Shown one piece after another: positions 52,181 through 61,223 of a DNA stretch of 64,000 nt. Within the stretch, counting starts at the first letter, position 1; each line of letters begins with the position of its first letter. The stretch is from positions 1,240,001 to 1,304,000 of the forward strand of contig NZ_UYZY01000002.1 in the NCBI RefSeq assembly GCF_900626075.1, written 5' to 3'. Below the pieces are notes generated by a model that was not told the DNA's origin, did no database searches, and worked only from the letters and a program-made list of their open reading frames with translations. The translations under genes and the position numbers were made by a program. This DNA is from Clostridium transplantifaecale (GTDB lineage: Bacteria > Bacillota > Clostridia > Lachnospirales > Lachnospiraceae).

Positions 52181-54472
52181 ATGGAACAAAAGAACAAAAT
52201 AAAATCTTTCCTCACCAAACGAATCATATTTTTCAAAACACTAGGCCTCTTAACAGTACTGTCATTAATCACAGTACTTATTTTTGGCGTGTTCATCAAT
52301 CAACTGGTGGTTAAAAACCAAAAGAAAAACATAGATGACCTGAACCTTCACCAGCTCCAGCGGATCAGTTCCGATGTGGAACTGGTCTTTGATTTGCTTG
52401 CCCAGGGGATGACCCGCAGTATGTGGTCCGATGATTTTATTGATCTCATGATTACGCCCAACCAGCACAATGCAGATATAACATTCCGGGCGATAAAGGT
52501 TCTCCAGGATCAGGTGGAGGAGAATGAACTTGTGCGAAAGTCCTATCTGTACCTCCCGTATTCCGACGAAGTTTATGTATATAACGGAACTTATATGGAT
52601 TTAAAATATCTGGGTGACCGTGAGCTGATTTACCGGTATCTTGAGACACGGGAACAAAACCGTGATCCGGAAGCGACCAGTGAATGGAGAGTCCTGCTAT
52701 ACAACCGGCGCATCTTTCTTGCGACGGATTTTTGTCTGCCTAATTTTGTCGGAGCTATGTTTTATGAGATTAACCGTGCGGAGCTTTACGATATTATCCA
52801 GGCGGAGAATGAGAAATTTGACACCACCATTTATGTCTATGACGGGGAGAATAACCTGCTTTTTGATTATATGGCGGCAGGTCCTCAGCCCGAGGATTTC
52901 TCCCGGCCGGAATTATTTCTGACTGCTGCAGGAAGCGGCGGAGAGGGCAGCTACTATATGTATACATCAGAATTGCTGGGATGGAAATATCTGGTGCGCG
53001 TGAATCCCAGTGAAAGTTCGGTCTCTTTCGCGGCTTTGATGAGCCTGCTGCTGCCGGGGCTGGCGTTCTATGTGCTGGTCAGCCAGCTCTTTTCACTGTA
53101 TATCACGAAAAGCGTTTACAGCCCGATCAACCGCCTGATACATATCGCGACGAACCCCAAGAAGCGGGAGGAACGGACGGAGAAGGACAGGGATAAGGAA
53201 CGCAGATACCCGGATGAGGTGGATTTTCTGGAGTTGGCATTCCAGGATTCCCTGGATAAAAACGAACAGCATCGGGAGCTGATGGAAAATATCTCCGACG
53301 ATATTCTGGAACAGCTTCTTAGAAATATATTATCGGGAAAGAACTGGAGCCTCCAGTCGATTGCCCAGACACTTGAAGGAATCGGAAGGAAAGACTTTAC
53401 CCAGGGCTATTATATTGTCCTGGCGGCGGAATTTTCTTATGAAGAGAAAAAAGAGCTGACAATGGTGGAGCAGGAGCTGTACCAGAGGAGTCTGCTGCGG
53501 CTGCTGTCACAAAAAGAATGTGCGGAATTTTCCATGGCGGTTCTTCCGATGGGGCTGAACCGGGTGGCGGCGGTGCTTTGTTTTGACAGGGAAAATTCTG
53601 TTTTCCAGATTCGTGAAGCCGTCCGCCGCCTGTCGGAAGAGATCTGCGAGGGAGTGGCGCCCCTGCCCTACCGGCTGAAAATCGGCAAAGGAAAGGTATA
53701 TGGGGATCTTCCTTCGATTCAGTTCTCTTACCATGAGGCGGTGGGGGACATCCAGTACCTGCAGTACATGGCAGATGCTTCGGAGGAAGAGAAGATGCCG
53801 TCAGCAGTTTTTGAGAACCGCTACTATGAGGAACGGGCCCGTCACGGGTATTCACTGGCGGAAAGCGGCCGTCTGGCAGAGGCGGGCGATGAGTTTAATG
53901 CCATTTTGGATGAGATAATGGGAAGGGAAGAAGAGTGGCAGAGGTATCTTCAGAATTTAATCGACGATATGGTGGAAAAATTGATTTCCTGCCGGGTTAC
54001 GCAGGAAGAAATGAAACAGGCCGGAATATCGGGCAGCCCTGAAGAAAACCAACATCTTTCGGAAAACGGAGAACCGTGTTCTTTCATGCAGGCATTCTAC
54101 CAAAAGTCGCTTCCGTTGATTTGGGAGAGCAGCCGTAAGAGCCACAACCGGTATGTGGAGGAGGCCAAGGAATATATTGCCTCCCATTATGCGGATGGGA
54201 AACTGACTTTAAATGAAATCAGCGAGGCGGTTGGAATCTCCCCTTCCTATTTAAGCGGTGTTTTTGCCGAAGGAATGGGAATCGGCCTGAATGCGTATCT
54301 GAACGATTACCGAATCCGCCAGGCGAAACGGTTTCTCGATGAAACCAACCTGAATATCTCCGAAATAGGATATAAATGCGGTTTTAATTCCGCACAGAGT
54401 TTTACCAGGGTATTTAAAAAGAACACGGGGATGACGCCCAAGCAGTTCCGTGAATTCCCGCGCTCCGGCTGA
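52181..54472 (+). CDS. Membrane-bound AraC-family regulator
   Basis: 763 residues from the ATG at 52181; the frame is open to 52094 but no ribosome binding site is clear there, and the start is uncertain. A transmembrane helix (about 17-42) and a second (about 290-312, LLLPGLAFYVLVSQLFSLYI) enclose an external sensor. A cytoplasmic segment with coiled potential leads to a C-terminal AraC domain (about 665-760: LTLNEISEAVGISPSYLSGV, KQFREF). The architecture is that of YesN/extracellular-sensing AraC regulators. Its neighbours are TRAP transporter genes, so it likely regulates uptake of their substrate. Confidence 0.85.
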   Translation: MEQKNKIKSFLTKRIIFFKTLGLLTVLSLITVLIFGVFINQLVVKNQKKNIDDLNLHQLQRISSDVELVFDLLAQGMTRSMWSDDFIDLMITPNQHNADITFRAIKVLQDQVEENELVRKSYLYLPYSDEVYVYNGTYMDLKYLGDRELIYRYLETREQNRDPEATSEWRVLLYNRRIFLATDFCLPNFVGAMFYEINRAELYDIIQAENEKFDTTIYVYDGENNLLFDYMAAGPQPEDFSRPELFLTAAGSGGEGSYYMYTSELLGWKYLVRVNPSESSVSFAALMSLLLPGLAFYVLVSQLFSLYITKSVYSPINRLIHIATNPKKREERTEKDRDKERRYPDEVDFLELAFQDSLDKNEQHRELMENISDDILEQLLRNILSGKNWSLQSIAQTLEGIGRKDFTQGYYIVLAAEFSYEEKKELTMVEQELYQRSLLRLLSQKECAEFSMAVLPMGLNRVAAVLCFDRENSVFQIREAVRRLSEEICEGVAPLPYRLKIGKGKVYGDLPSIQFSYHEAVGDIQYLQYMADASEEEKMPSAVFENRYYEERARHGYSLAESGRLAEAGDEFNAILDEIMGREEEWQRYLQNLIDDMVEKLISCRVTQEEMKQAGISGSPEENQHLSENGEPCSFMQAFYQKSLPLIWESSRKSHNRYVEEAKEYIASHYADGKLTLNEISEAVGISPSYLSGVFAEGMGIGLNAYLNDYRIRQAKRFLDETNLNISEIGYKCGFNSAQSFTRVFKKNTGMTPKQFREFPRSG

Positions 54473-54565
54473 TATCATGTCTCATTCTATTATGCCTCAT
54501 CCATATGCAGCGCTGATTAACCGGAAACGGATGTGGCAAGGTATTAAAATAAGGAGGAAAGGTTC

Positions 54566-55696
54566 ATGATAAGAGAAGAGGTTTCCAGGCGGTTTTCTTA
54601 TGGTTCTCTTCCGCGGAATAAAATTTTAAACACCCCTCTCCAGGTACTCATAATCCTGCTGCTGGCAATTTCAATCGTGATGTCGGGCTGTGCAGGCAAA
54701 GCGGTGAAAAGCGCAGGCCAAGAGGAAACAGACCATGAAACGGAAAGCAATGCAGAGGAGCAGACTAAGACTTACCTTTCCATGGCAACGAATGGGGACT
54801 GGAGCGTTTCCTTCAAAGGCCAGGTGATGGAGAAGGAACTGGAAAAACTGGAGCGGCGGACCGGGGAGACAATGAAAATTAAACTGTACGACAGGAGCCG
54901 CCTCGGAGATGACCTTCATCTTATTTCAGGGGTACAGACCGGCTCCATTGATATTGTGCAGTCCTCCCCTTCGATGCAGATTAATGCGGTTCCGGAGGCT
55001 GCGATGTTTGATATTCCCGGATTTTTTGGATCTCTGGACGAGTGGAATGCGCTTTTTGAAAGTGACTACCGTCATGTGATGGAAGAGTATTATGAGAAAG
55101 CGGATCTGGTGCTGCTTGATATATTTGCATATGGTTACCGCAATCTGAGCAGCCGGGAGCCGGTGGTTACAACGGCGGATTTGCAGGGAGTACGTATCAG
55201 GACGCAGGAAAATAAATATCACGAGGCCTATTGGGACAGCTTGGGAGCAACGGCCATTCCCTACCGTTTTGCGGAGTTGTATTTTTGCCTCCATGAGGGG
55301 ATGGCGGATGCGCAGGAAAACCTGTTGGATGTGATGCTTACTGATCATCTGTATGAGGTACAGAACTGCATTACATTTACCCGTCACATGCCTATGGTGA
55401 GTGCGATTGCCGTTAACCAGGAGAAATATGAGAATCTGACCTCAGAGCAAAAGGAAGAACTTAAACAGTTTACCGAAGGTTTAAAAGAGGCTCTGATTCG
55501 GCAGATGCCGGAGGAGGAAATCCGACAGGCAGAAACTCTGGATAACGACTATGAAATTGCCATGCTGGAACCGTCCGGGGAATTGCAGGGGAGCATGGAG
55601 GCGGGCACGGCTGTGGTGTTGGAGCTTTTAAGGAGTGAGCTCGGAAATGAGAAAGTAGATACATTTCTGCAGGCGGCAGAAAAAATAAGAAAATAA
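54566..55696 (+). CDS. TRAP transporter substrate-binding protein, DctP family (1)
   Basis: 376 residues. A lipobox (VMSGC at about 48) makes it an outer-face lipoprotein. DctP features include the RSRLGDDLHLISGVQTGSID segment, GYRNLSSREPV, the GVRIRTQEN strand with the carboxylate-binding Arg, and AELYFCLHEGMADAQEN. It binds an organic acid and passes it to the DctQ/DctM channel. Its own membrane partners start 1.6 kb downstream, beyond a long hairpin and a TctC-type gene. AAGGAGG is the ribosome binding site. Confidence 0.88.
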   Translation: MIREEVSRRFSYGSLPRNKILNTPLQVLIILLLAISIVMSGCAGKAVKSAGQEETDHETESNAEEQTKTYLSMATNGDWSVSFKGQVMEKELEKLERRTGETMKIKLYDRSRLGDDLHLISGVQTGSIDIVQSSPSMQINAVPEAAMFDIPGFFGSLDEWNALFESDYRHVMEEYYEKADLVLLDIFAYGYRNLSSREPVVTTADLQGVRIRTQENKYHEAYWDSLGATAIPYRFAELYFCLHEGMADAQENLLDVMLTDHLYEVQNCITFTRHMPMVSAIAVNQEKYENLTSEQKEELKQFTEGLKEALIRQMPEEEIRQAETLDNDYEIAMLEPSGELQGSMEAGTAVVLELLRSELGNEKVDTFLQAAEKIRK

Positions 55697-55725
55697 ATGA
55701 GATATCATAGATGAAGGACAGCAGA

Positions 55726-55824
55726 GGGTGCTGCAGAAATACAGGAAACCGCAATGAAATGCAGGGGAAAGATAAGAAAAACTGCATTCTGTTGCGCGGA
55801 TCCGTATTTTTGCAGCACCCTTTT
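55726..55824 (+). terminator. Long-loop terminator after the first dctP gene
   Basis: GGGTGCTGCAGAAATAC (55726-55742) and GTATTTTTGCAGCACCC (55804-55820) form a 17-bp stem with one G-U pair, followed by TTTT. The loop of about 60 bases is unusual for a terminator. Confidence 0.6.
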
Positions 55825-55830
55825 GCCATG

Positions 55831-55920
55831 TCAAAACATAGATCGGGATAAGTTAAAACATAAGCCGGGAGTAAGTTAAAACATAAGTCGGGGATACGTT
55901 GAAACATGGCGGGGGATACA
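55831..55920 (+). repeat. Four imperfect tandem repeats, ~23 bp each
   Basis: Cores at about 55833, 55855, 55878 and 55902 read AAAACATAGATCGGGATAAG, AAAACATAAGCCGGGAGTAA, AAAACATAAGTCGGGGATAC and AAACATGGCGGGGGATAC. The period of 22-23 bases is about two helical turns, as for a set of regulator-binding sites upstream of the transporter genes. They are too short and too close to be a CRISPR. Confidence 0.7.
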
Positions 55921-56159
55921 ATTTTTAAGATATATAAACAATTATTACGATTGTCCAATAATTAAGCAGAATACGTAAAAACGGTATAGTATTTTTGCTT
56001 GAAACCAGGTAGATGCGCGGATAAACTGGTGTCATCAGCAAGGCGGAAAGAGAAACACGGAAAGAAAAACAAAAATTAAGAGCTGGAAAATGAAAAAGTG
56101 CAGGGGCTATAGCTATAAAAGAATAAAAGTTCCTGTCCTGAAGAAAAGGGGGATATGAG

Positions 56160-57185
56160 TTGACAATAAAAAATGTATTTTTGGGATTAACGCTGGCGTT
56201 ATGTACAGCGGTTCCTGTTTTATCCGGCTGCGCTGATAAGAATTCGTCAAATAAAGAAGCGCCGCAGGCTGAGACAGAAAAGCAGGGGGAGGATTTTTCC
56301 CTGATTTTCACTAAACCGATAGAGATTATCTGTCCATGGGCGGAGGGCGGCAGCGCAGATGCGAATGCCAGGACGATTGGCCAGGTCGTGGGAGAGAAAA
56401 CCGGCCAGACGGTTACGGTGTTTAACCGGACCGGCAGAGGCGGAGCTGCAGGATTTGAAGAACAGATGAATGCGGAACCGGACGGATATACACTGGGGAT
56501 CATTACTGCGGAATTGAATACGCTCCCTCCTCAGGGAGTGGTGGATTTTTCACAGCAAGATTTTTATCCCGTCATTAGAATGAATACACTCCCTGCCTGC
56601 GTGGCTGTGGCGGCCGATGCCCCCTATACAAGCCTGGAAGAACTTATCTCTTATGCGGCGGAGCATCCGGGCAGTTTAAGGACCGGCAACGTGGGTGAGG
56701 GAAGTATCTGGCATATCTGTGCTGCCAAACTGGAACGGCAGGCTGATATATCGCTTCAGCATTTATCCTATGACGGAGCTTCCTCTGCGGCAGAGGCGCT
56801 GGTGAATGGGGAACTGGATATGGTTACGCTTGAGACATCGGTCATGCATGCATTCGCCGAAACCGGGCAGGTGCGGATTCTGGCGGTGATGGCGGAGGAG
56901 AGGCTGAGTTCATTTCCCGCCTATCCCACCTGTAAGGAGCTGGGGTATCCGGTGGTGTCCGGATCGTTCCAGGGAATAGTCTGTCCTATGGATGTTCCGC
57001 AGAAGACAAAGGATGCCCTGGAGCGCCTGTTTACGGAGGCATACCAGTCTCAGGCATACCAGACGTTCTGCAACAGCTACGGCCTGGAAAAAAGTTTTCT
57101 GAACGCTGCGCAGTTTCGGACTTTTCTGGAGGAGGATCTGGAAAGCGTAACAAAGATATTAAAGGATTTAGAACTGACGGATTGA
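56160..57185 (+). CDS. TctC/Bug-type substrate-binding protein
   Basis: 341 residues, starting with TTG at 56160 after AAGGGGG. The lipobox PVLSGC (Cys about 23) makes it a lipoprotein. IICPWAEGGSADANART, VFNRTGRGGAAGFEEQ and PDGYTLGIITAE match the TctC/Bug family, the binding proteins of tripartite tricarboxylate transporters. No tctA or tctB is seen here: the next genes are dctQ and dctM of the TRAP type. It may serve an unlinked TTT system or be a second sensor/receptor of this locus. Confidence 0.85.
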   Translation: MTIKNVFLGLTLALCTAVPVLSGCADKNSSNKEAPQAETEKQGEDFSLIFTKPIEIICPWAEGGSADANARTIGQVVGEKTGQTVTVFNRTGRGGAAGFEEQMNAEPDGYTLGIITAELNTLPPQGVVDFSQQDFYPVIRMNTLPACVAVAADAPYTSLEELISYAAEHPGSLRTGNVGEGSIWHICAAKLERQADISLQHLSYDGASSAAEALVNGELDMVTLETSVMHAFAETGQVRILAVMAEERLSSFPAYPTCKELGYPVVSGSFQGIVCPMDVPQKTKDALERLFTEAYQSQAYQTFCNSYGLEKSFLNAAQFRTFLEEDLESVTKILKDLELTD

Positions 57186-57278
57186 CCATTTACAGAAACC
57201 GGCTGCAAATTACATTCGGCCGGTAAACTGGTGACAAACAGATGACTGGTAACGAATAAGTGAAGAGGAGGTACTACT

Positions 57279-57785
57279 GTGAAACTGATAAGAAAGCTGG
57301 ATCAATCTTTGGAAGAATGGATTCTGGGCGCCCTGCTTATTGGGATGGCGGTGATTCTGCTGATACAGATTTTAATGCGTGCGGTTGTGGGAAATTCACT
57401 GACCTGGGCGGAAGAAGTGGCACGCTATTTCTATGTGTGGTCGGTATTTTTAAGCTTGGGGTGCACTATCAGGAACGGAAATATTTTGAGGGTGGATTTG
57501 CTGCTTGAGTTATTGCCGAAACGGCTGCGCCAGATTATTGAGATTCTCCTTGATTTAATTAGTGTCGTACTCTATGCCGGCCTGGGATACTTTTCTGTTT
57601 CGGTTATGCAGAAGGTGCAGAACAGCGGTCAGACATCACCGGCGCTGGAAATTCCCATGTACCTGGTATATGCCATCATCCCGATCGGCTTTGTGCTGGC
57701 GAGCCTTCGGAGCGTACAGAAAATCTATTTTGATGCAACTGGAAAAAAGAACACGGTTCCGGCAGATCCGGCCGAAGCACAATAG
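57279..57785 (+). CDS. TRAP transporter small permease, DctQ family
   Basis: 168 residues with four transmembrane helices. MRAVVGNSLTWAEEVARYFYVW is the family's hallmark helix. GTG start at 57279 after AGAGGAGGT. It pairs with the large subunit encoded 15 bases downstream to form the membrane part of a sodium-driven TRAP transporter. Confidence 0.9.
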   Translation: MKLIRKLDQSLEEWILGALLIGMAVILLIQILMRAVVGNSLTWAEEVARYFYVWSVFLSLGCTIRNGNILRVDLLLELLPKRLRQIIEILLDLISVVLYAGLGYFSVSVMQKVQNSGQTSPALEIPMYLVYAIIPIGFVLASLRSVQKIYFDATGKKNTVPADPAEAQ

Positions 57786-57800
57786 AGGAGGACAATCATT

Positions 57801-59087
57801 ATGGCAGCAATGGTATTTCTTGTTTTTGCGGTATTTTTACTGCTGGGCTTACCAATTGTATCTTCTCTGGGGATATCAACCATCTTCCCCACGATGATGG
57901 GGGCAAAGGGAGCCACTTCGATCGAGGCTCTGATCCGGGCAATCTTCGGGGGAGCCGATACGATTTCGATTTTAGCGGTGCCGTTATTTATTCTGGCCGG
58001 TGTTTTGATGGCAAGAGGCGGTATTTCTAAAAAACTGTTCGATGTGTTTGCGTATTTTATAGGAAAGAAGACTGCGGGTATGCCTTGTGCAGCGATAGCA
58101 ACCTGCCTTTTTTACGGGGCCATTTCCGGTTCCGGTCCCGCGACTGCGGCAGCTGTAGGGGCCATGACGATACCGGTTCTGTGCAGTCTTGGCTATGATA
58201 AGGATTTTTCGGCCTGTATGATTGCGACGGCCGGAAGCCTAGGCGTTGTCATTCCGCCGTCGATTCCTTTTGTCCTTTATGGACTGGCTACCGGCGCTTC
58301 GGTGGGAAATCTGTTTATTGCGGGTATTATTCCGGGAATTCTCGTGGGAGCCTGCCTGATGGGATACGCCTATTTTTACTGTAAAAAGAATGGGGAGGAT
58401 AAGGATAAAATCCGAGCCAATTATGAAGAATTGAGAAAGAAGGGGCTGGCGGCCCTCCTAAAGGACAGCTTCTGGGCGCTTTTGTCTCCGGTAATTATTC
58501 TGGGCGGTATCTATTCGGGTATCACGACCCCCACCGAGGCGGCTTGTGTTTCGGTGTTCTATTCTCTCCTGGTCAGCCTGTTTATTTACCGGACGATTGA
58601 ACTTAAGAATATCTGGGGCCTGATTATATCAGCGGTACGGGGGTATGCTCCCCTGTGTTTTATCCTGGCTATTGCCACAGCATTCAGCCGCGTTTTAACC
58701 CTGCTGCGGGCGCCTCAGGAAATCTCTGAATTCCTGACATCCAGTTTTTCATCGTCGGCTCTGCTGATGCTGGCGCTGATTGTCCTGTTTTTCCTGTTGG
58801 GAATGGTTATGGATACAGGCCCCGCAATTGTAATTATGGCGCCTATTCTGATGCCGACGCTGCTGTCTTACGGAATTAACCCAATTCACTTTGGCGTTGT
58901 TTTGGTAGTGTGCCTGGCAATCGGGCTGGTGACTCCGCCTTTTGGGCTGAATCTTTTTGTCGTATCGCCTATGGTGGATACTCCGGTAATGACACTGGGG
59001 AAAAAATCGATCCCGTTTATTGCGGTATTTTTAATAGCGATCCTGCTGATTGCCTACATACCGGCATTAAGCCTGATGTTCCTGTAA
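57801..59087 (+). CDS. TRAP transporter large permease, DctM family
   Basis: 428 residues, about 12 transmembrane helices. It has the family's FYGAISGSGPATAAAVG and GYDKDFSACMIATAGSLGVVIPPSIPF segments, and the C-terminal TPPFGLNLFVVSPM motif. It forms the sodium-coupled translocation channel for an organic acid. The ribosome binding site is AGAGGAGGA. It is followed after 122 bases by a second dctP. Confidence 0.93.
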   Translation: MAAMVFLVFAVFLLLGLPIVSSLGISTIFPTMMGAKGATSIEALIRAIFGGADTISILAVPLFILAGVLMARGGISKKLFDVFAYFIGKKTAGMPCAAIATCLFYGAISGSGPATAAAVGAMTIPVLCSLGYDKDFSACMIATAGSLGVVIPPSIPFVLYGLATGASVGNLFIAGIIPGILVGACLMGYAYFYCKKNGEDKDKIRANYEELRKKGLAALLKDSFWALLSPVIILGGIYSGITTPTEAACVSVFYSLLVSLFIYRTIELKNIWGLIISAVRGYAPLCFILAIATAFSRVLTLLRAPQEISEFLTSSFSSSALLMLALIVLFFLLGMVMDTGPAIVIMAPILMPTLLSYGINPIHFGVVLVVCLAIGLVTPPFGLNLFVVSPMVDTPVMTLGKKSIPFIAVFLIAILLIAYIPALSLMFL

Positions 59088-59209
59088 CCATTTATAGGAT
59101 GGGAGAAATTACTTTTAAAAAAGAAACTGTTTAAACAATTAGAATATTTTCAACACTGCTTTAAGAGATTGGGAGCAGTCGATTAAATAAAATAAAAAAG
59201 GAGATACTC

Positions 59210-60313
59210 ATGAAAAAAAATTTAGCAATTTGCAGTTTAGTAACATTCGCCCTCTTAATGACAGCCTGCGGCGGAAGCGGAAATTCAGCGGCTCCTGCCG
59301 GGACAAAGGCACAGAGTGAGGCGGCTCAGGCAGGTGAAGGTTCGGGAAATACCGATACGGCCGAAGCCGGCGAAGCGCTGGGGGATGAGAACTTCAACTA
59401 TATTTTTGGTCACGGCGCTGCAGAAAACTCCATTGGCGATTTATACTGCCTGAAGTTTAAAGAACTGGTAGAGGCCAAATCCGGCGGATCCATCACAGTG
59501 GATGTGTATTCGGGTTCTCAGCTGGGCACGTATGGTGAAATGCTGCAGAGCCTGCAGACGGGTGATATCGGAGGAATGATTTTCCAGCCTGCTCCCGCGG
59601 TTTCTTTTGTGCCGGAGCTTGCAGTTTTAGACATTCCTTATGCCTTCCTGGGGTGCACACAGGAACAGATTGATAAGGCCCTCAATAACAGTGATTTTAC
59701 GGATATACTGAGACAGTCTTTTGACAGCTCGGGCTACAAATTTATGAGCTTTGCCCAGGTTGCCACATTCCGTGAAGTGACTTCCAATAAGCCGGTGAGT
59801 AAAGCCGGGGATTTTGCGGGATTGAAAATCCGTACTTTGGAAAATAACAACCATATAGCATTCTGGAAAGCGGTGGGAGCCAATCCGACTCCGGTAGCTT
59901 TCGGAGAGCTTTATCTGTCCCTGCAGCAGGGCTTGGTGGATGCTCAGGAAAACCCGTATGATACGGCTTTAAATGCAGGTTTTCCCGAGGTACAGAAATA
60001 TCTGATTGAAACACACCACATTCTTTATCCGAATCTGTTCATTGTCAGCAAGGACCTTTATGAAAGTATGCCGGCAGAATACCGGACAGTATTTGACGAG
60101 GCGGCAGCAGAGGCGAAGGAATGCGCGGAACAGCTTATGGCGGAAAGCGCGGCCACGGACCGGCAGAAATTGATTGATGCGGGGATGGAAGAGATTGTTC
60201 TTCCCGATTCGGAGCTGGAGATACTGGCGGAAAAAGGAGCGGGTGTAGAAGAACTGGTAAGAGAACAAATCGGAAGCGAGACGGTTGATGCGTTCCTTAA
60301 TGCCTTGAAATAA
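59210..60313 (+). CDS. TRAP transporter substrate-binding protein, DctP family (2)
   Basis: 367 residues. The lipobox LLMTAC (Cys about 20) is followed by an Ala/Gly/Ser linker. DctP features: the VYSGSQLGTYGEMLQSLQTG segment (split by family variants), GYKFMSFAQVATFREVTS, AGLKIRTLENN with the substrate Arg, and AFGELYLSLQQGLVDAQEN. It is close to DctQ/DctM and so is the most likely cognate receptor; the first DctP may have a different specificity or be a sensor. AAGGAGATACTC precedes the ATG. Confidence 0.92.
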   Translation: MKKNLAICSLVTFALLMTACGGSGNSAAPAGTKAQSEAAQAGEGSGNTDTAEAGEALGDENFNYIFGHGAAENSIGDLYCLKFKELVEAKSGGSITVDVYSGSQLGTYGEMLQSLQTGDIGGMIFQPAPAVSFVPELAVLDIPYAFLGCTQEQIDKALNNSDFTDILRQSFDSSGYKFMSFAQVATFREVTSNKPVSKAGDFAGLKIRTLENNNHIAFWKAVGANPTPVAFGELYLSLQQGLVDAQENPYDTALNAGFPEVQKYLIETHHILYPNLFIVSKDLYESMPAEYRTVFDEAAAEAKECAEQLMAESAATDRQKLIDAGMEEIVLPDSELEILAEKGAGVEELVREQIGSETVDAFLNALK

Positions 60314-60334
60314 CGTATCAATCAATATAGAATA

Positions 60335-60366
60335 GGGAACAGAATGTCTTTTTAGATTCTGTTCCC
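60335..60366 (+). terminator. Hairpin between convergent dctP and HD genes
   Basis: GGGAACAGAAT (60335-60345) pairs with ATTCTGTTCCC (60356-60366), a perfect 11-bp stem; likely a shared terminator. Confidence 0.65.
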
Positions 60367-60393
60367 TACTATGCTATGTTTAATATGGTGTAT

Positions 60394-60882
60394 TTAGAAA
60401 AACATCTCCTCACAAATCCTCTTACCCGTCCCGGTCCTGAAAATATTCTGATAAGCCGCATCCGCAGCTTCCGGCTGCAGCTCTTCCTCAAACAGATTAA
60501 CCAGGAAATCGGCTTCTAAAAGGATCTGATAATCCATCCCGTCCACATCCGAATAGGTGTGGTGATGTCCAACCAGATAGCTGACACGGTCAATGACCGA
60601 GGCTCTGAAACCGAGGGAACGGAGCAGTTTTTCAGCCGGTTCCGGCCCTTCCTGTTCCTGGAGTTTGCCGTTGCAGTACCCGTATTTTTCTTCGGCCGGT
60701 TTGATTCCGATATCGTGGACAATCGCAGCGGCTTCCAGAGTAAGCTGGGTGTCGCCGTCCAGGTTTTCAGAAAGTCCGATGAGCCGTGCAAAGCTGTGGA
60801 CTTTTAAAAAGTGCTGAATCCGCTTGGGATCACCGGAGTTGTAGTGAATCATTTTCATCATCAGTTCATCAAGTATATCCAT
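60394..60882 (-). CDS. HD-domain phosphohydrolase-like protein
   Basis: 162 residues from the start at 60882, preceded by AAAAGGGGAA; an ATG at 60912 is less well placed. The metal-binding HD pair is in AAAIVHDIGIKPA, with upstream HSFARLIG and downstream VGHHHTYSDVDGMDYQ. HD enzymes cut phosphate esters of nucleotides or other small molecules; the substrate cannot be read from sequence. Convergent with dctP. Confidence 0.8.
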   Translation of the reverse strand: MDILDELMMKMIHYNSGDPKRIQHFLKVHSFARLIGLSENLDGDTQLTLEAAAIVHDIGIKPAEEKYGYCNGKLQEQEGPEPAEKLLRSLGFRASVIDRVSYLVGHHHTYSDVDGMDYQILLEADFLVNLFEEELQPEAADAAYQNIFRTGTGKRICEEMFF

Positions 60883-60990
60883 TTGAAAATTCCCCTTTTC
60901 TTCCCGAAACAATCGATGTTCGGTTATGGTAATATTATTAAAACCACACCTAGAGTATACTCGATTTTCCCTGCAGGTACAATGGATTTG

Positions 60991-61019
60991 TTTACTATTT
61001 CTGTCTGGTATAGTAAAAT
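60991..61019 (+). promoter_or_regulatory. Sigma-A-type promoter before the SWIM gene
   Basis: TTTACT at 60991-60996 and TAAAAT at 61014-61019, spacer 17. The downstream 200-nt leader before the start at 61224 holds no clear gene. Confidence 0.55.
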
Positions 61020-61223
61020 AAGGTATTAGATCAGCCGTGATGTATTCCGCGGGTCGATTTCACGGTTTGCGATGAAAAAAATCCCGGGTGTGCGGCGCGA
61101 AACGGCATTTGCAGCTGTTTCTTTGCATCACGGGGCGTCTTAATCAGCATTCAGGAAGTGTAGTTGAAAGTTGTATCCATATACAAAAGCAGGAGTGGGA
61201 AAGTACCGATTACAGGAGGAAAA

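Larger units (their letters stand above)
55697..56159 (+). other. Intergenic region: long hairpin, tandem repeats, AT-rich leader
   Basis: After the first dctP there is a long hairpin (55726-55824), then four imperfect ~23-bp direct repeats (55831-55920), then AT-rich DNA with likely promoter sequences. No gene is seen. Confidence 0.55.

Noticed and set aside
55831..55920. CRISPR array
   Set aside because: Units of 22-23 bp follow each other with no spacers, and no cas gene is present.
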